Source: JBDZUZ01 sp040255445
GTDB taxonomy: Bacteria; Planctomycetota; Phycisphaerae; Phycisphaerales; UBA1924
Reading direction: 5' to 3'
DNA: 20,520 bases
Assembly: GCA_040255445.1 (NCBI GenBank)
Contig: JBDZUZ010000063.1
Span: 1 to 20,520, forward strand
Shown: in pieces, positions 1 through 6,394 of the stretch
Position numbering within the stretch: the first letter of the stretch is position 1
Layout: the number at the start of each line of letters is the position of its first letter
Made by a program: the position numbers and the translations under genes
The notes under the pieces: generated by a model
What the model saw: only the letters and a program-made list of their open reading frames with translations
What the model was told of the DNA's origin: nothing
The model's database searches: none

Positions 1-372
1 GAACTGGTAGTGGCGCGGCTGCGGGGGGTTGGGGGGCGAGGGGGGGTTGCCGGGGCCGCCGGGCTGTCCGCCGCCACCGCCGGGGTTGTCCGGGCTGCCG
101 TTGGAGCGGCCTTCGAAGAGGGCGGGCGGGCCGGCGAGGGTGAGCTGGGTCCAGCCGCCGGAATAGCGGCCGTTGAAGCGGGTGAAGCGGTTGGTTTGAT
201 CGGTGTTGATGAGCGTGTTGCTGGACCACTCGGGCATGTAGCCGCCGCCCTCGAAGGTCTGCTGGTAGAGGGTGACGGTGTTGGTCTGGGCCTGTGCCGC
301 GGCGGCGAGGGCGAGGACGGCGGGAAGGGCGACGGGAAGGGCTGCACGCAGGCCGGGGGTGCGAAGGCTCAT
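1..372 (-). CDS. Secreted protein of unknown function, N-terminal part (cut by window edge)
   Basis: An open frame runs from an ATG at 372 down to base 1 without a stop (124 codons), so the 3' end lies outside the window. An AGGAGAG ribosome binding site (plus-strand 379-385) sits 6 bases before the ATG. The first ~29 residues form a classical signal peptide: basic start (MSLRTPGLR), hydrophobic Ala/Val/Leu stretch, and a likely cleavage site after AQA. The mature part begins with a TNTVTLYQQTFEGGG stretch, continues with aromatic and Asn-rich sequence typical of extracellular beta-sandwich proteins, and then enters a Gly/Pro/Asn-rich low-complexity linker at residues ~100-120. Such proteins are common among exported planctomycete proteins, but no family can be named from this fragment. 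It is transcribed divergently from typA. That it is coding and exported is well supported; its function is unknown. Confidence 0.75.
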   Translation of the reverse strand, partial: MSLRTPGLRAALPVALPAVLALAAAAQAQTNTVTLYQQTFEGGGYMPEWSSNTLINTDQTNRFTRFNGRYSGGWTQLTLAGPPALFEGRSNGSPDNPGGGGGQPGGPGNPPSPPNPPQPRHYQF

Positions 373-747
373 CTTGGTCTCTCCTCTTTGCTCTCTCGCG
401 GTCGGGGCCCGCCCGGCGGAGGCGGGGGGCGTGGGGCGGGCCGCACATGCAGGGTGCTGCCTGCCCGAGGGAGCGTGCATCGGAACCGTGAGCGGGGCCA
501 TGGAAATCGGGCGTAAGCTGCTGTTGGCGTGGGGTTTGTGACGTCGGCGCGGTTTGTGCGGGCGGGCGTCCTACTATCACCGCGACCGCTTCCGGGCCGG
601 GAGGCGGCGAACCCTGACAAAAGAGGCCAGTAGCACCCCCGGCGGCCGGACAGCACGGCTGCCGCCCGGTCGGCGTGTCGACCGAGGTCGCCCGGCCTAT
701 CCCAACTTGCCCATCCGGCCGCGGCGGCCGGCCGGCCCGGAACCCGT
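373..747. other. Divergent intergenic region between the secreted protein and typA
   Basis: These 375 bases carry no convincing gene; the open frames crossing it have no conserved sequence. It must hold the promoters of both flanking genes. On the plus strand a good -10-like hexamer TACTAT occurs at 572-577, but no convincing -35 lies at the right distance. A GC hairpin (CCGGCCG, loop CGG, CGGCCGG) lies at 715-731, close upstream of the first typA ATG. No tRNA, riboswitch or clear terminator was seen. Confidence 0.5.
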
Positions 748-2706
748 ATGACAACGTTCGCCCCCGCCCCGATGTCCTCTCACGCCCAACTCGACTCGCG
801 AGCCTCGACCATGAGCAACCAGATTCCCCGCAACGACCGCATCCGCAACGTCGCGATCATCGCGCACGTCGACCATGGCAAGACGACGCTTGTCGACAAC
901 CTGCTGAAGCAGTCGGGCAACTTCCGCGCCGGCGAGCTCGAGAAGCTCGAGGGTGGGCAGCACAGCCTGATCATGGACAGCAACCCGCTGGAGCGCGAGC
1001 GCGGGATCACGATCCTCTCGAAGAACTGCGCGGTCAATTACCACGCCGAGGACGGGACGGACTACCGGATCAATATTCTGGATACGCCGGGCCACGCCGA
1101 TTTCGGCGGCGAGGTCGAGCGCGTGCTGCGGATGGCCGATGGCTGCTGCCTGCTGGTGGACTCATCGGAAGGCGCGATGCCGCAGACCAAGTTCGTCCTG
1201 ACCAAGGCGCTCGAGGCGGGGCTCAAGCCGCTGGTGATCATCAATAAGGTGGACCGGCCGGATCAGCGGATCCAGGAGGTCATCAACGAGGTCTTCGATC
1301 TGCTGGTGGAGCTGGGCGCTGAGGACCATGCGCTGGACTTCCCGATCATCTACGCCTCGGGCAAGAACGGCTGGGCCACGCGCGAGTTCCCGATCCCCGA
1401 GGGGGACAAGCGGCCGACGAACCTGAAGGACGTGTTCGAGGCGATCGTGAAGGAAGTGCCCGCGCCCCCGGCGGACACGACCAAGCCGCTGCAACTGCTG
1501 ATCACGAACATCGACTACAACGAGTACGTGGGCCGGATCGGTATCGGGCGCGTGTTCAACGGCTCGATCAAGATGGGCCAGCGCGTTGCGGTCCTGAAGC
1601 GCGACGGCGGGCGGGTCGACAGCAAGGTCGGTCAGCTGCTGCAGTTCCAGGGGCTGAAGCGCGGCGAGGTGACGAGCGTCGAGGCCGGCGACCTGTGCGC
1701 GATCGTGGGTCTCGAATCGGTTGATATCGGCGACACCATCGCGGACATCGAGAAGCCCGAAGCACTGCCGACGGTGAAGGTCGATGAGCCGACGATGACG
1801 ATGCTCTTCAAGATCAACGATTCGCCCTTCGCGGGCCAGGAGGGTGAGTACGTCACCAGCCGGCAGATCCGCGACCGTCTGCACAAGGAGCTGCAGCACA
1901 ACGTGGCGATGCGGGTGGCCCCGGGCCGGACCAGCGATGAGTTCATGGTGTCGGGCCGCGGCGTGCTGTCGCTGGGCATTCTTATCGAGACGATGCGTCG
2001 CGAGGGCTTCGAGCTGGCGGTGGGCAAGCCCGAGGTGATCATCAAGCAGATCGACGGTGTTGATCACGAGCCGGTCGAGGAGCTGGTGATCGATACGCCC
2101 AACGGATCGGTGGGCGCGGTGATGGAGCTGGTGGGGTCGCGCAAGGGCGAGCTCAAGAAGATGGAGCCGCGCGGCAACACGATGAGCCATCTGCGGTTCG
2201 AGATCCCGTCGCGGGCGCTGATCGGGCTGCGCGGCCGCGTGCTGACGGCGACGCAGGGCGAGGCGATCATGCACCACAGCTTCCTGCGGTTCGAGCCGGT
2301 GTCGGGGTCGATCCCGCAGCGGCAGCAGGGCGTCTTGATCAGCCTGGAGACCGGGCCGGTGACGACGTACGCCCTCAAGGAACTCGCGGAGCGGGGCGTG
2401 ATGTTCGTGTCGCCGGGCGACAAGGTGTACTCGGGCATGATCGTGGGCGAGCACAACCGCGACAACGACCTGACGGTCAACGCGACGCGGCTGAAGCACC
2501 TGGACAACATGCGGGCGGCGAGCAAGGAGGCGACGGTGGTGCTCAAGGCGCCGCGGAAGATGAGCCTCGAGGCGTCGCTGGAGTACATCGATGACGATGA
2601 GCTGGTGGAGCTGACGCCCAAGACGATCCGGCTGCGGAAGAAGCTGCTGGATGAGTCGAGCCGGAAGCGTGCGGACCGGCAGGCGCGGGATGTTGTAAAG
2701 GCGTAA
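748..2706 (+). CDS. typA: Ribosome-associated translational GTPase BipA/TypA
   Basis: BipA/TypA is an EF-G-like GTPase that binds the ribosome and supports 50S assembly and growth under stress. All G motifs are visible (numbering from 748): G1 AHVDHGKT 39-46, G2 RGIT 85-88, G3 DTPGH 112-116, G4 NKVD 166-169 and G5 SGK 204-206. Beta-barrel, EF-G-like domains and the BipA-specific C-terminal domain follow (PRKMSLEASLEYIDDDELVEVTPK-type region near residues 600-625, here with LVELTPK). The 652 residues exceed the usual ~605-615. The excess is N-terminal: residues 1-21 are not typical, and an internal ATG at 811 would give a 631-residue protein starting MSNQIPRND, closer to the family norm. No Shine-Dalgarno precedes 748, 772 or 811, so the start is uncertain. 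The gene is monocistronic, with a strong terminator directly downstream. Confidence 0.96.
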   Translation: MTTFAPAPMSSHAQLDSRASTMSNQIPRNDRIRNVAIIAHVDHGKTTLVDNLLKQSGNFRAGELEKLEGGQHSLIMDSNPLERERGITILSKNCAVNYHAEDGTDYRINILDTPGHADFGGEVERVLRMADGCCLLVDSSEGAMPQTKFVLTKALEAGLKPLVIINKVDRPDQRIQEVINEVFDLLVELGAEDHALDFPIIYASGKNGWATREFPIPEGDKRPTNLKDVFEAIVKEVPAPPADTTKPLQLLITNIDYNEYVGRIGIGRVFNGSIKMGQRVAVLKRDGGRVDSKVGQLLQFQGLKRGEVTSVEAGDLCAIVGLESVDIGDTIADIEKPEALPTVKVDEPTMTMLFKINDSPFAGQEGEYVTSRQIRDRLHKELQHNVAMRVAPGRTSDEFMVSGRGVLSLGILIETMRREGFELAVGKPEVIIKQIDGVDHEPVEELVIDTPNGSVGAVMELVGSRKGELKKMEPRGNTMSHLRFEIPSRALIGLRGRVLTATQGEAIMHHSFLRFEPVSGSIPQRQQGVLISLETGPVTTYALKELAERGVMFVSPGDKVYSGMIVGEHNRDNDLTVNATRLKHLDNMRAASKEATVVLKAPRKMSLEASLEYIDDDELVELTPKTIRLRKKLLDESSRKRADRQARDVVKA

Positions 2707-2736
2707 GCCGGGTCCGGATAACTGAATTGATCGACG

Positions 2737-2771
2737 CCGCGGCGGGGTTGGCCCCGCCGCGGTTTGTTTTT
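2737..2771 (+). terminator. Rho-independent terminator of typA
   Basis: A perfect 11-bp stem (CCGCGGCGGGG at 2737-2747 with CCCCGCCGCGG at 2752-2762) encloses a TTGG loop and is followed at once by TTTGTTTTT (2763-2771). It begins 30 bases after the typA stop codon and is the clearest intrinsic terminator in the window. Confidence 0.92.
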
Positions 2772-2788
2772 GGAATGTGGCGCCCGGG

Positions 2789-2963
2789 CATTGTGGCACC
2801 GGCGGCTCGCCGGTGGGTGGCGTGGCTTGCACGGTGGAGCGAGGAGCTTGGAGAAGCTCGGCTGTTGGCTGGTTGGTGGTGCACCATCGTCGGGGGGTGT
2901 TGCAGGCGCCTGGCCCGCAGCGCGAGGTGCGCTGAACACCGGCGAGCCGCCGGTGCCACGATG
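2789..2963. repeat. MITE/REP-like element: inverted pair of palindromic repeats
   Basis: A 27-bp sequence at 2789-2815 recurs in inverse orientation at 2937-2963 with one mismatch. Its core, CACCGGCG-GCT-CGCCGGTG, is itself a hairpin (8-bp stem, 3-base loop), so each arm resembles a bacterial REP palindrome and the pair resembles a REP doublet or a miniature element with terminal inverted repeats. The 121-bp interior contains further symmetry: hairpin GAGCTT-GGAG-AAGCTC (2844-2859), palindrome TGGTGCACCA (2877-2886) and palindrome CAGGCGCCTG (2903-2912). The outer flanks (2777-2788 and 2964-2975) match in 9 of 12 positions as a direct repeat, possibly a decayed target duplication. The symmetry is directly visible; the mobile-element reading is inference. 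Confidence 0.6.
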
Positions 2964-3128
2964 GTGGTGCCGCGGAGTCGGGGGTGGGTCTGTGCGGGTT
3001 GTGCGGGCGGAGGCTGCAGGGTCCGCCTCGCTGGCAAGGTCGGAAGGGGTTGCCCGGCTCACGCGGGCGGCGTGAACGGCCGATCGATCCGTGGGGCGAT
3101 CCCGACACGTGGCGATCCGGACCCTTTC

Positions 3129-3134
3129 GGAGGA
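3129..3134 (+). promoter_or_regulatory. Shine-Dalgarno fixing the pilT start
   Basis: GGAGGA lies 5 bases before the GTG at 3140. It supports the GTG as the start, against the longer frame beginning at 2984. Confidence 0.8.
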
Positions 3135-3139
3135 CGGCT

Positions 3140-4195
3140 GTGGACCTGCACCAGATCTTGAAGGCGGCTTTCGAGGCCGATGCGTCGGACGTGCACCTGA
3201 TCGCGGGTCAGCCGCCAGTGATGCGCGTGCACCAGGTGATGACGCGGATGGAGTTCCCGGTCATCACGCGGGAGATCGCGAACAAGTTCCTGGAGCAGAT
3301 GGCGCCGCCTGAATCCAAGGCGATGTTCGAGAAGCAGAAGGACGCGGACTACTCGTACCAGGTTGAGGGCCTGGCCCGGTACCGCGTCAACGCGCACATG
3401 CAGCGGGGTATGCCCGCTTTCGCGATGCGCATGATCAAGACGAAGGTGCCGCCGCTGGCGAACCTGAGTCTGCCCGAAGTCATCGCGCGGCTGACGTACC
3501 TGCCGCGCGGCCTGGTGCTGGTGACCGGGGACACGGGTTCGGGTAAGTCGACGACGCTGGCCGCGATGATCGAGGCGATGAACCAGCGGTACAAGAAGCA
3601 CATCATCACGCTGGAAGACCCGGTCGAGTATGTGTTCCAGAGCAAGGAATGCATCATCGAGCAGCGTGAGCTGAACCACGACATGCCGACGTTCTCGTCG
3701 GGCCTCAAGCACGCGCTGCGTCAGGACCCGGACATCATCCTGGTCGGCGAAATGCGCGACCTCGAGACAACCGCGCTGGCGATCTCGGCCGCCGAGACGG
3801 GCCACCTGGTGCTCTCGACCCTGCACACGGTGAACGCGTCGCAGACGGTCGAGCGCATCATCGATATGTACCCGGGCGGTCAGCAGAACCAGATCCGCTC
3901 GATGCTCAGCAACACGCTGCAGGCGGTGCTGAGCCAGACGCTGTTCAGCCGCATCGACCGGCCGGGCATGATCCCGGCGGTGGAAGTGCTGCTGTGCACG
4001 CCGGCGGTGCGGAACCTGATCCGCGAGGCGAGGACGTTCGAAATCCCCAACGTGATCGAGACGAACCGGCTGATCGGCATGTGCAGCCTGGACAGCTCGA
4101 TCGCGGAGCTGTACTTCAACGGTCACATCAGCCGCGAGGATGCGATCGCTCAGGCGGCGTTCCCCGACAAGCTGGAGAAGCAGCTGGCGGCGTGA
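3140..4195 (+). CDS. pilT: Type IV pilus retraction-type ATPase PilT
   Basis: PilT is a hexameric cytoplasmic ATPase at the base of type IV pili that drives pilus depolymerisation and twitching. The 351 residues fit the family length. Visible motifs: N-terminal VDLHQILKAA...ASDVHL typical of PilT, Walker A GDTGSGKST (130-138), Asp box LEDPVEY (159 on), Walker B DIILVGEMRD (198-207), His box TGHLVLSTLHT (220-230), and the C-terminal AVRNLIRE (289-296), a variant of the AIRNLIRE motif needed for retraction. The GTG start at 3140 was chosen for its GGAGGA site and because residue 1 then aligns with the family N-terminus. It is the first gene of the pilus block, with pilC 68 bases downstream. A PilU-like role is possible but less likely. 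Confidence 0.95.
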   Translation: MDLHQILKAAFEADASDVHLIAGQPPVMRVHQVMTRMEFPVITREIANKFLEQMAPPESKAMFEKQKDADYSYQVEGLARYRVNAHMQRGMPAFAMRMIKTKVPPLANLSLPEVIARLTYLPRGLVLVTGDTGSGKSTTLAAMIEAMNQRYKKHIITLEDPVEYVFQSKECIIEQRELNHDMPTFSSGLKHALRQDPDIILVGEMRDLETTALAISAAETGHLVLSTLHTVNASQTVERIIDMYPGGQQNQIRSMLSNTLQAVLSQTLFSRIDRPGMIPAVEVLLCTPAVRNLIREARTFEIPNVIETNRLIGMCSLDSSIAELYFNGHISREDAIAQAAFPDKLEKQLAA

Positions 4196-4263
4196 TCGCG
4201 GACGACGGCGGAGTGTGACGGCCAGGACAGTGACAGCGCCTCGAGAGATCGGCGGAAGACCCA

Positions 4264-5490
4264 ATGCCCAATTACCGCTACCAGGTCCGCAGCTCGAACG
4301 GTCAGATCCAGACCGGCGTTGTCGCCGCGGATTCGGCGGCGACGGCGTCGGTGATTCTGCGGAATCAGGGCGCGCACGTGATGTCGCTGGCGGCGGCGGG
4401 GTCGGCGGATGCGGGCGGCGGCTTCGCTGCCAAGCTGCGGGAGCTCAACAGCGGCAAGCCGACGCAGAAGCATGTGCTCGACTTCACCACGCAGCTGGCG
4501 GTCATGATCCGCGCCGGTATCAATCTCCGGGCCGCGCTCGACGGCATCGCCGAGCAGACGCAGCACGTCGCGTTCAAGAAGGTGATCGAGACGCTCAAGA
4601 ACGATGTCGAGAGCGGCAAGCAGTTCTCTGATGCGGTAGCGAAGCACCCCAAGCTCTTCAACCCGCTCTACGTGAACATGGTGCGGGCATCGGAGATGTC
4701 GGGCTCGTTCAGCAAGATGCTGGACCGGATCGCGGGCTATATCGCACAGCAGATCGAGACGCGGAAGATGGTCGTGGGCGCCGCGATCTACCCGGCGATC
4801 ATCGGCACGCTGGCGGTGGGTGTGACGGTCTTCCTGCTGACGTTCGTGCTGCCCAAGTTCGCGGGCGTGTTCGAGGGCAAGGAGGATGTGCTCCCCTGGG
4901 CGACCAAGTTCCTGATGGGGCTGAGCCGCTTCATGGTGGAGAACTGGTACGTGCTGGTGGGTGGCGTCGCGGCGGCGGGCGGCTGCATCTACGCGTTCTG
5001 CAAGACCGAGGTCGGCTCGTTCTGGGTCGACAAGATGAAGCTGACGCTGCCGGTGCTCAAGACGATGTTCCGCTCGCTGTACATCAGCCGGTCGCTGCAG
5101 ACGATGGGGCAGTTGATCAACGCGGGTGTGCCGCTGCTGGACACGCTGACGATCACGGGCGACATCTCCGGCAACGTGCTCTTCAAGGGGCTGTGGCGGA
5201 AGGTGCACGCGAGCGTGAAGCAGGGCAAGAAGGTCACGCAGCAGCTGCAGAAGGACTCGGTGCTGCCGCGGGCGGTGATCCAGATGATCTCGGCGGGTGA
5301 AGAGTCCGGTAAGCTCGGCGAGGTGCTGGACGAGATCTCGACGTTCTACGCCAAGCAGCTCAAGGACAACATCAAGGCGGTTACCAGCATGATCGAGCCC
5401 ATCATGATCCTCATGATGGGCACAGTCGTCGGCTTCATCGCGATGGCGATCATCCTGCCCATCTTCAAGATGAGTCAGATCGTGAAGTAG
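4264..5490 (+). CDS. pilC: Type IV pilus inner-membrane platform protein PilC (GspF family)
   Basis: PilC/GspF is the integral membrane platform on which the pilus ATPases act. The 408-residue length is typical. After an N-terminal MPNYRYQVRSSNG segment with the family's usual early beta-strand, two type II secretion F domains are visible at about residues 70-195 and 272-400. Hydrophobic segments lie near 175-198, 228-246 and 377-401. The repeated family signatures QLAVMIRAGINLRAAL (78-92) and SLQTMGQLINAGVPLLDTL (277-295), and MISAGEESGKLGEVLDEI (341-358), identify it. A weak GGCGGAAG site precedes the ATG. It follows pilT and precedes the prepilin genes, so these are probably co-transcribed. 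Confidence 0.95.
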   Translation: MPNYRYQVRSSNGQIQTGVVAADSAATASVILRNQGAHVMSLAAAGSADAGGGFAAKLRELNSGKPTQKHVLDFTTQLAVMIRAGINLRAALDGIAEQTQHVAFKKVIETLKNDVESGKQFSDAVAKHPKLFNPLYVNMVRASEMSGSFSKMLDRIAGYIAQQIETRKMVVGAAIYPAIIGTLAVGVTVFLLTFVLPKFAGVFEGKEDVLPWATKFLMGLSRFMVENWYVLVGGVAAAGGCIYAFCKTEVGSFWVDKMKLTLPVLKTMFRSLYISRSLQTMGQLINAGVPLLDTLTITGDISGNVLFKGLWRKVHASVKQGKKVTQQLQKDSVLPRAVIQMISAGEESGKLGEVLDEISTFYAKQLKDNIKAVTSMIEPIMILMMGTVVGFIAMAIILPIFKMSQIVK

Positions 5491-5608
5491 CCGAAGGGTC
5501 CGGTATCGGCCGGGCGCCGGTGCACGGCGTCGCGGCGGAGGATCGGTGTCTGGTTGGGGCGGCGCGTGGCGGATCCCTGGTTGCGTGCCCCCGGGAACGA
5601 GGGCCGTT

Positions 5609-5614
5609 GGAGGA
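5609..5614 (+). promoter_or_regulatory. Shine-Dalgarno fixing the minor prepilin start
   Basis: GGAGGA lies 4 bases before the ATG at 5619 and argues against an upstream in-frame GTG at 5520, which has no such site and would add 33 atypical residues. Confidence 0.75.
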
Positions 5615-5618
5615 CGTC

Positions 5619-6320
5619 ATGCTTCGGTCACGCGGGACATCACGGGCAGCGGGGCTGCGGGGCAGGGCGGGGGCGGCCGGCGAGCGCGGCTTCACGCTGC
5701 TCGAAACGCTGATGGCGCTGGTGATCATCGGCGTCGGCGTGCTGGCGTTCGTCGATGCGCAGGCGTCGTTCCAGAAGAGCAACGAGTGGTCGAGCCACGC
5801 GGCGACGGGGATGCTGCTGGCGAACGAGATCCGCGAGATGACGCGGAACCTGCCGCGGCACGACCCGGTGACGGGCCTGGCGATCTCGGCGACGGGCGGC
5901 GGCGGCGCGATCCTGCGCGGATGGGGGCGCGAGACCGGCGAGATCGCGATCGATGACATCGACGACATCGATGATCTCGACGGGCTGACCTTCGGCGACG
6001 GGGGCAACTTCGCGGGACCGGTCGACGCCTTCGGCCAGGTCGTGCCCGAGATCACGATCAACGGCGAGGCTCTGCAGAACGACAACGGCGACACGATCGC
6101 GCTGCGCGGCTGGCGGCAGCGGGTCATCGTCGAGAAGGTCGATCCGTACAACTTCAGCAACGCTCGGCCCGATGCGTACGAGCAGGTCGGCACGAGCCAG
6201 TTGCCGCCGATCCGCGTGGATCAGTTCCCGCTGCGGGTGACGGTGATCGTCGAGTTTCAGGATGTGGGGGACACCGCGGCTGAGGAGGTCACGCGGGTGA
6301 CCTGGGTGGTGCCGCGGTAA
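5619..6320 (+). CDS. PilV/MshD-like minor type IV prepilin
   Basis: A 233-residue protein with a class III prepilin signal. A basic leader ends in GERG, cleavage is predicted between G24 and F25, and the mature N-terminus FTLLETLMALVIIGVGVLAF has the invariant Glu at +5 (E29) and a hydrophobic helix. The protein would be processed by the prepilin peptidase and enter the pilus as a minor subunit. Residues 111-122 contain an acidic IDD IDD IDD LDG run, resembling the DDxDDxxG(L/W) segment I associate with MshD-like prepilins; it is encoded by near-identical 9-base units (about 5949-5984). The globular part ends in beta-strand-rich sequence. It sits 128 bases after pilC and 74 before the PilX-like gene. 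The PilV versus MshD/GspI assignment is not certain. Confidence 0.85.
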   Translation: MLRSRGTSRAAGLRGRAGAAGERGFTLLETLMALVIIGVGVLAFVDAQASFQKSNEWSSHAATGMLLANEIREMTRNLPRHDPVTGLAISATGGGGAILRGWGRETGEIAIDDIDDIDDLDGLTFGDGGNFAGPVDAFGQVVPEITINGEALQNDNGDTIALRGWRQRVIVEKVDPYNFSNARPDAYEQVGTSQLPPIRVDQFPLRVTVIVEFQDVGDTAAEEVTRVTWVVPR

Positions 6321-6382
6321 GGGCCGCGGTGTTGTGAGGCGGATGGGCTGGGTGGATGAACGCGGCGGATGCGTGTGTGGAC

Positions 6383-6388
6383 GGAGGG
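6383..6388 (+). promoter_or_regulatory. Shine-Dalgarno fixing the PilX-like start
   Basis: GGAGGG lies 6 bases before the GTG at 6395. An ATG at 6356 in the same frame lies upstream of this site and has no comparable ribosome binding site of its own. Confidence 0.65.
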
Positions 6389-6394
6389 TTGATC

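Larger units (their letters stand above)
2772..3139. other. Intergenic region between typA terminator and pilT
   Basis: About 370 bases without a supported gene. Open frames cross it on both strands, including an in-frame upstream extension of pilT from 2984, but none resembles a protein family. The left half is occupied by the structured inverted-repeat element at 2789-2963. The right half (2976-3139) should hold the pilT promoter; no clear -35/-10 pair was recognised. Confidence 0.55.

Noticed and set aside
1162..3108. 648-residue open frame antisense to typA and the intergenic region
   Set aside because: Mirrors the coding strand of typA, crosses the terminator and the repeat element, and has low-complexity Arg/Leu/His composition.
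2984..3139. 52-residue N-terminal extension of PilT
   Set aside because: Gly/Arg/Trp-rich and unlike the family; the GTG at 3140 has a GGAGGA site and aligns with the PilT N-terminus.
5945..5985. Tandem 9-base repeat inside the PilV/MshD-like gene considered as a phase-variation tract
   Set aside because: The unit is a multiple of three and encodes an acidic segment resembling one in related prepilins, so it is more likely a protein-level feature.
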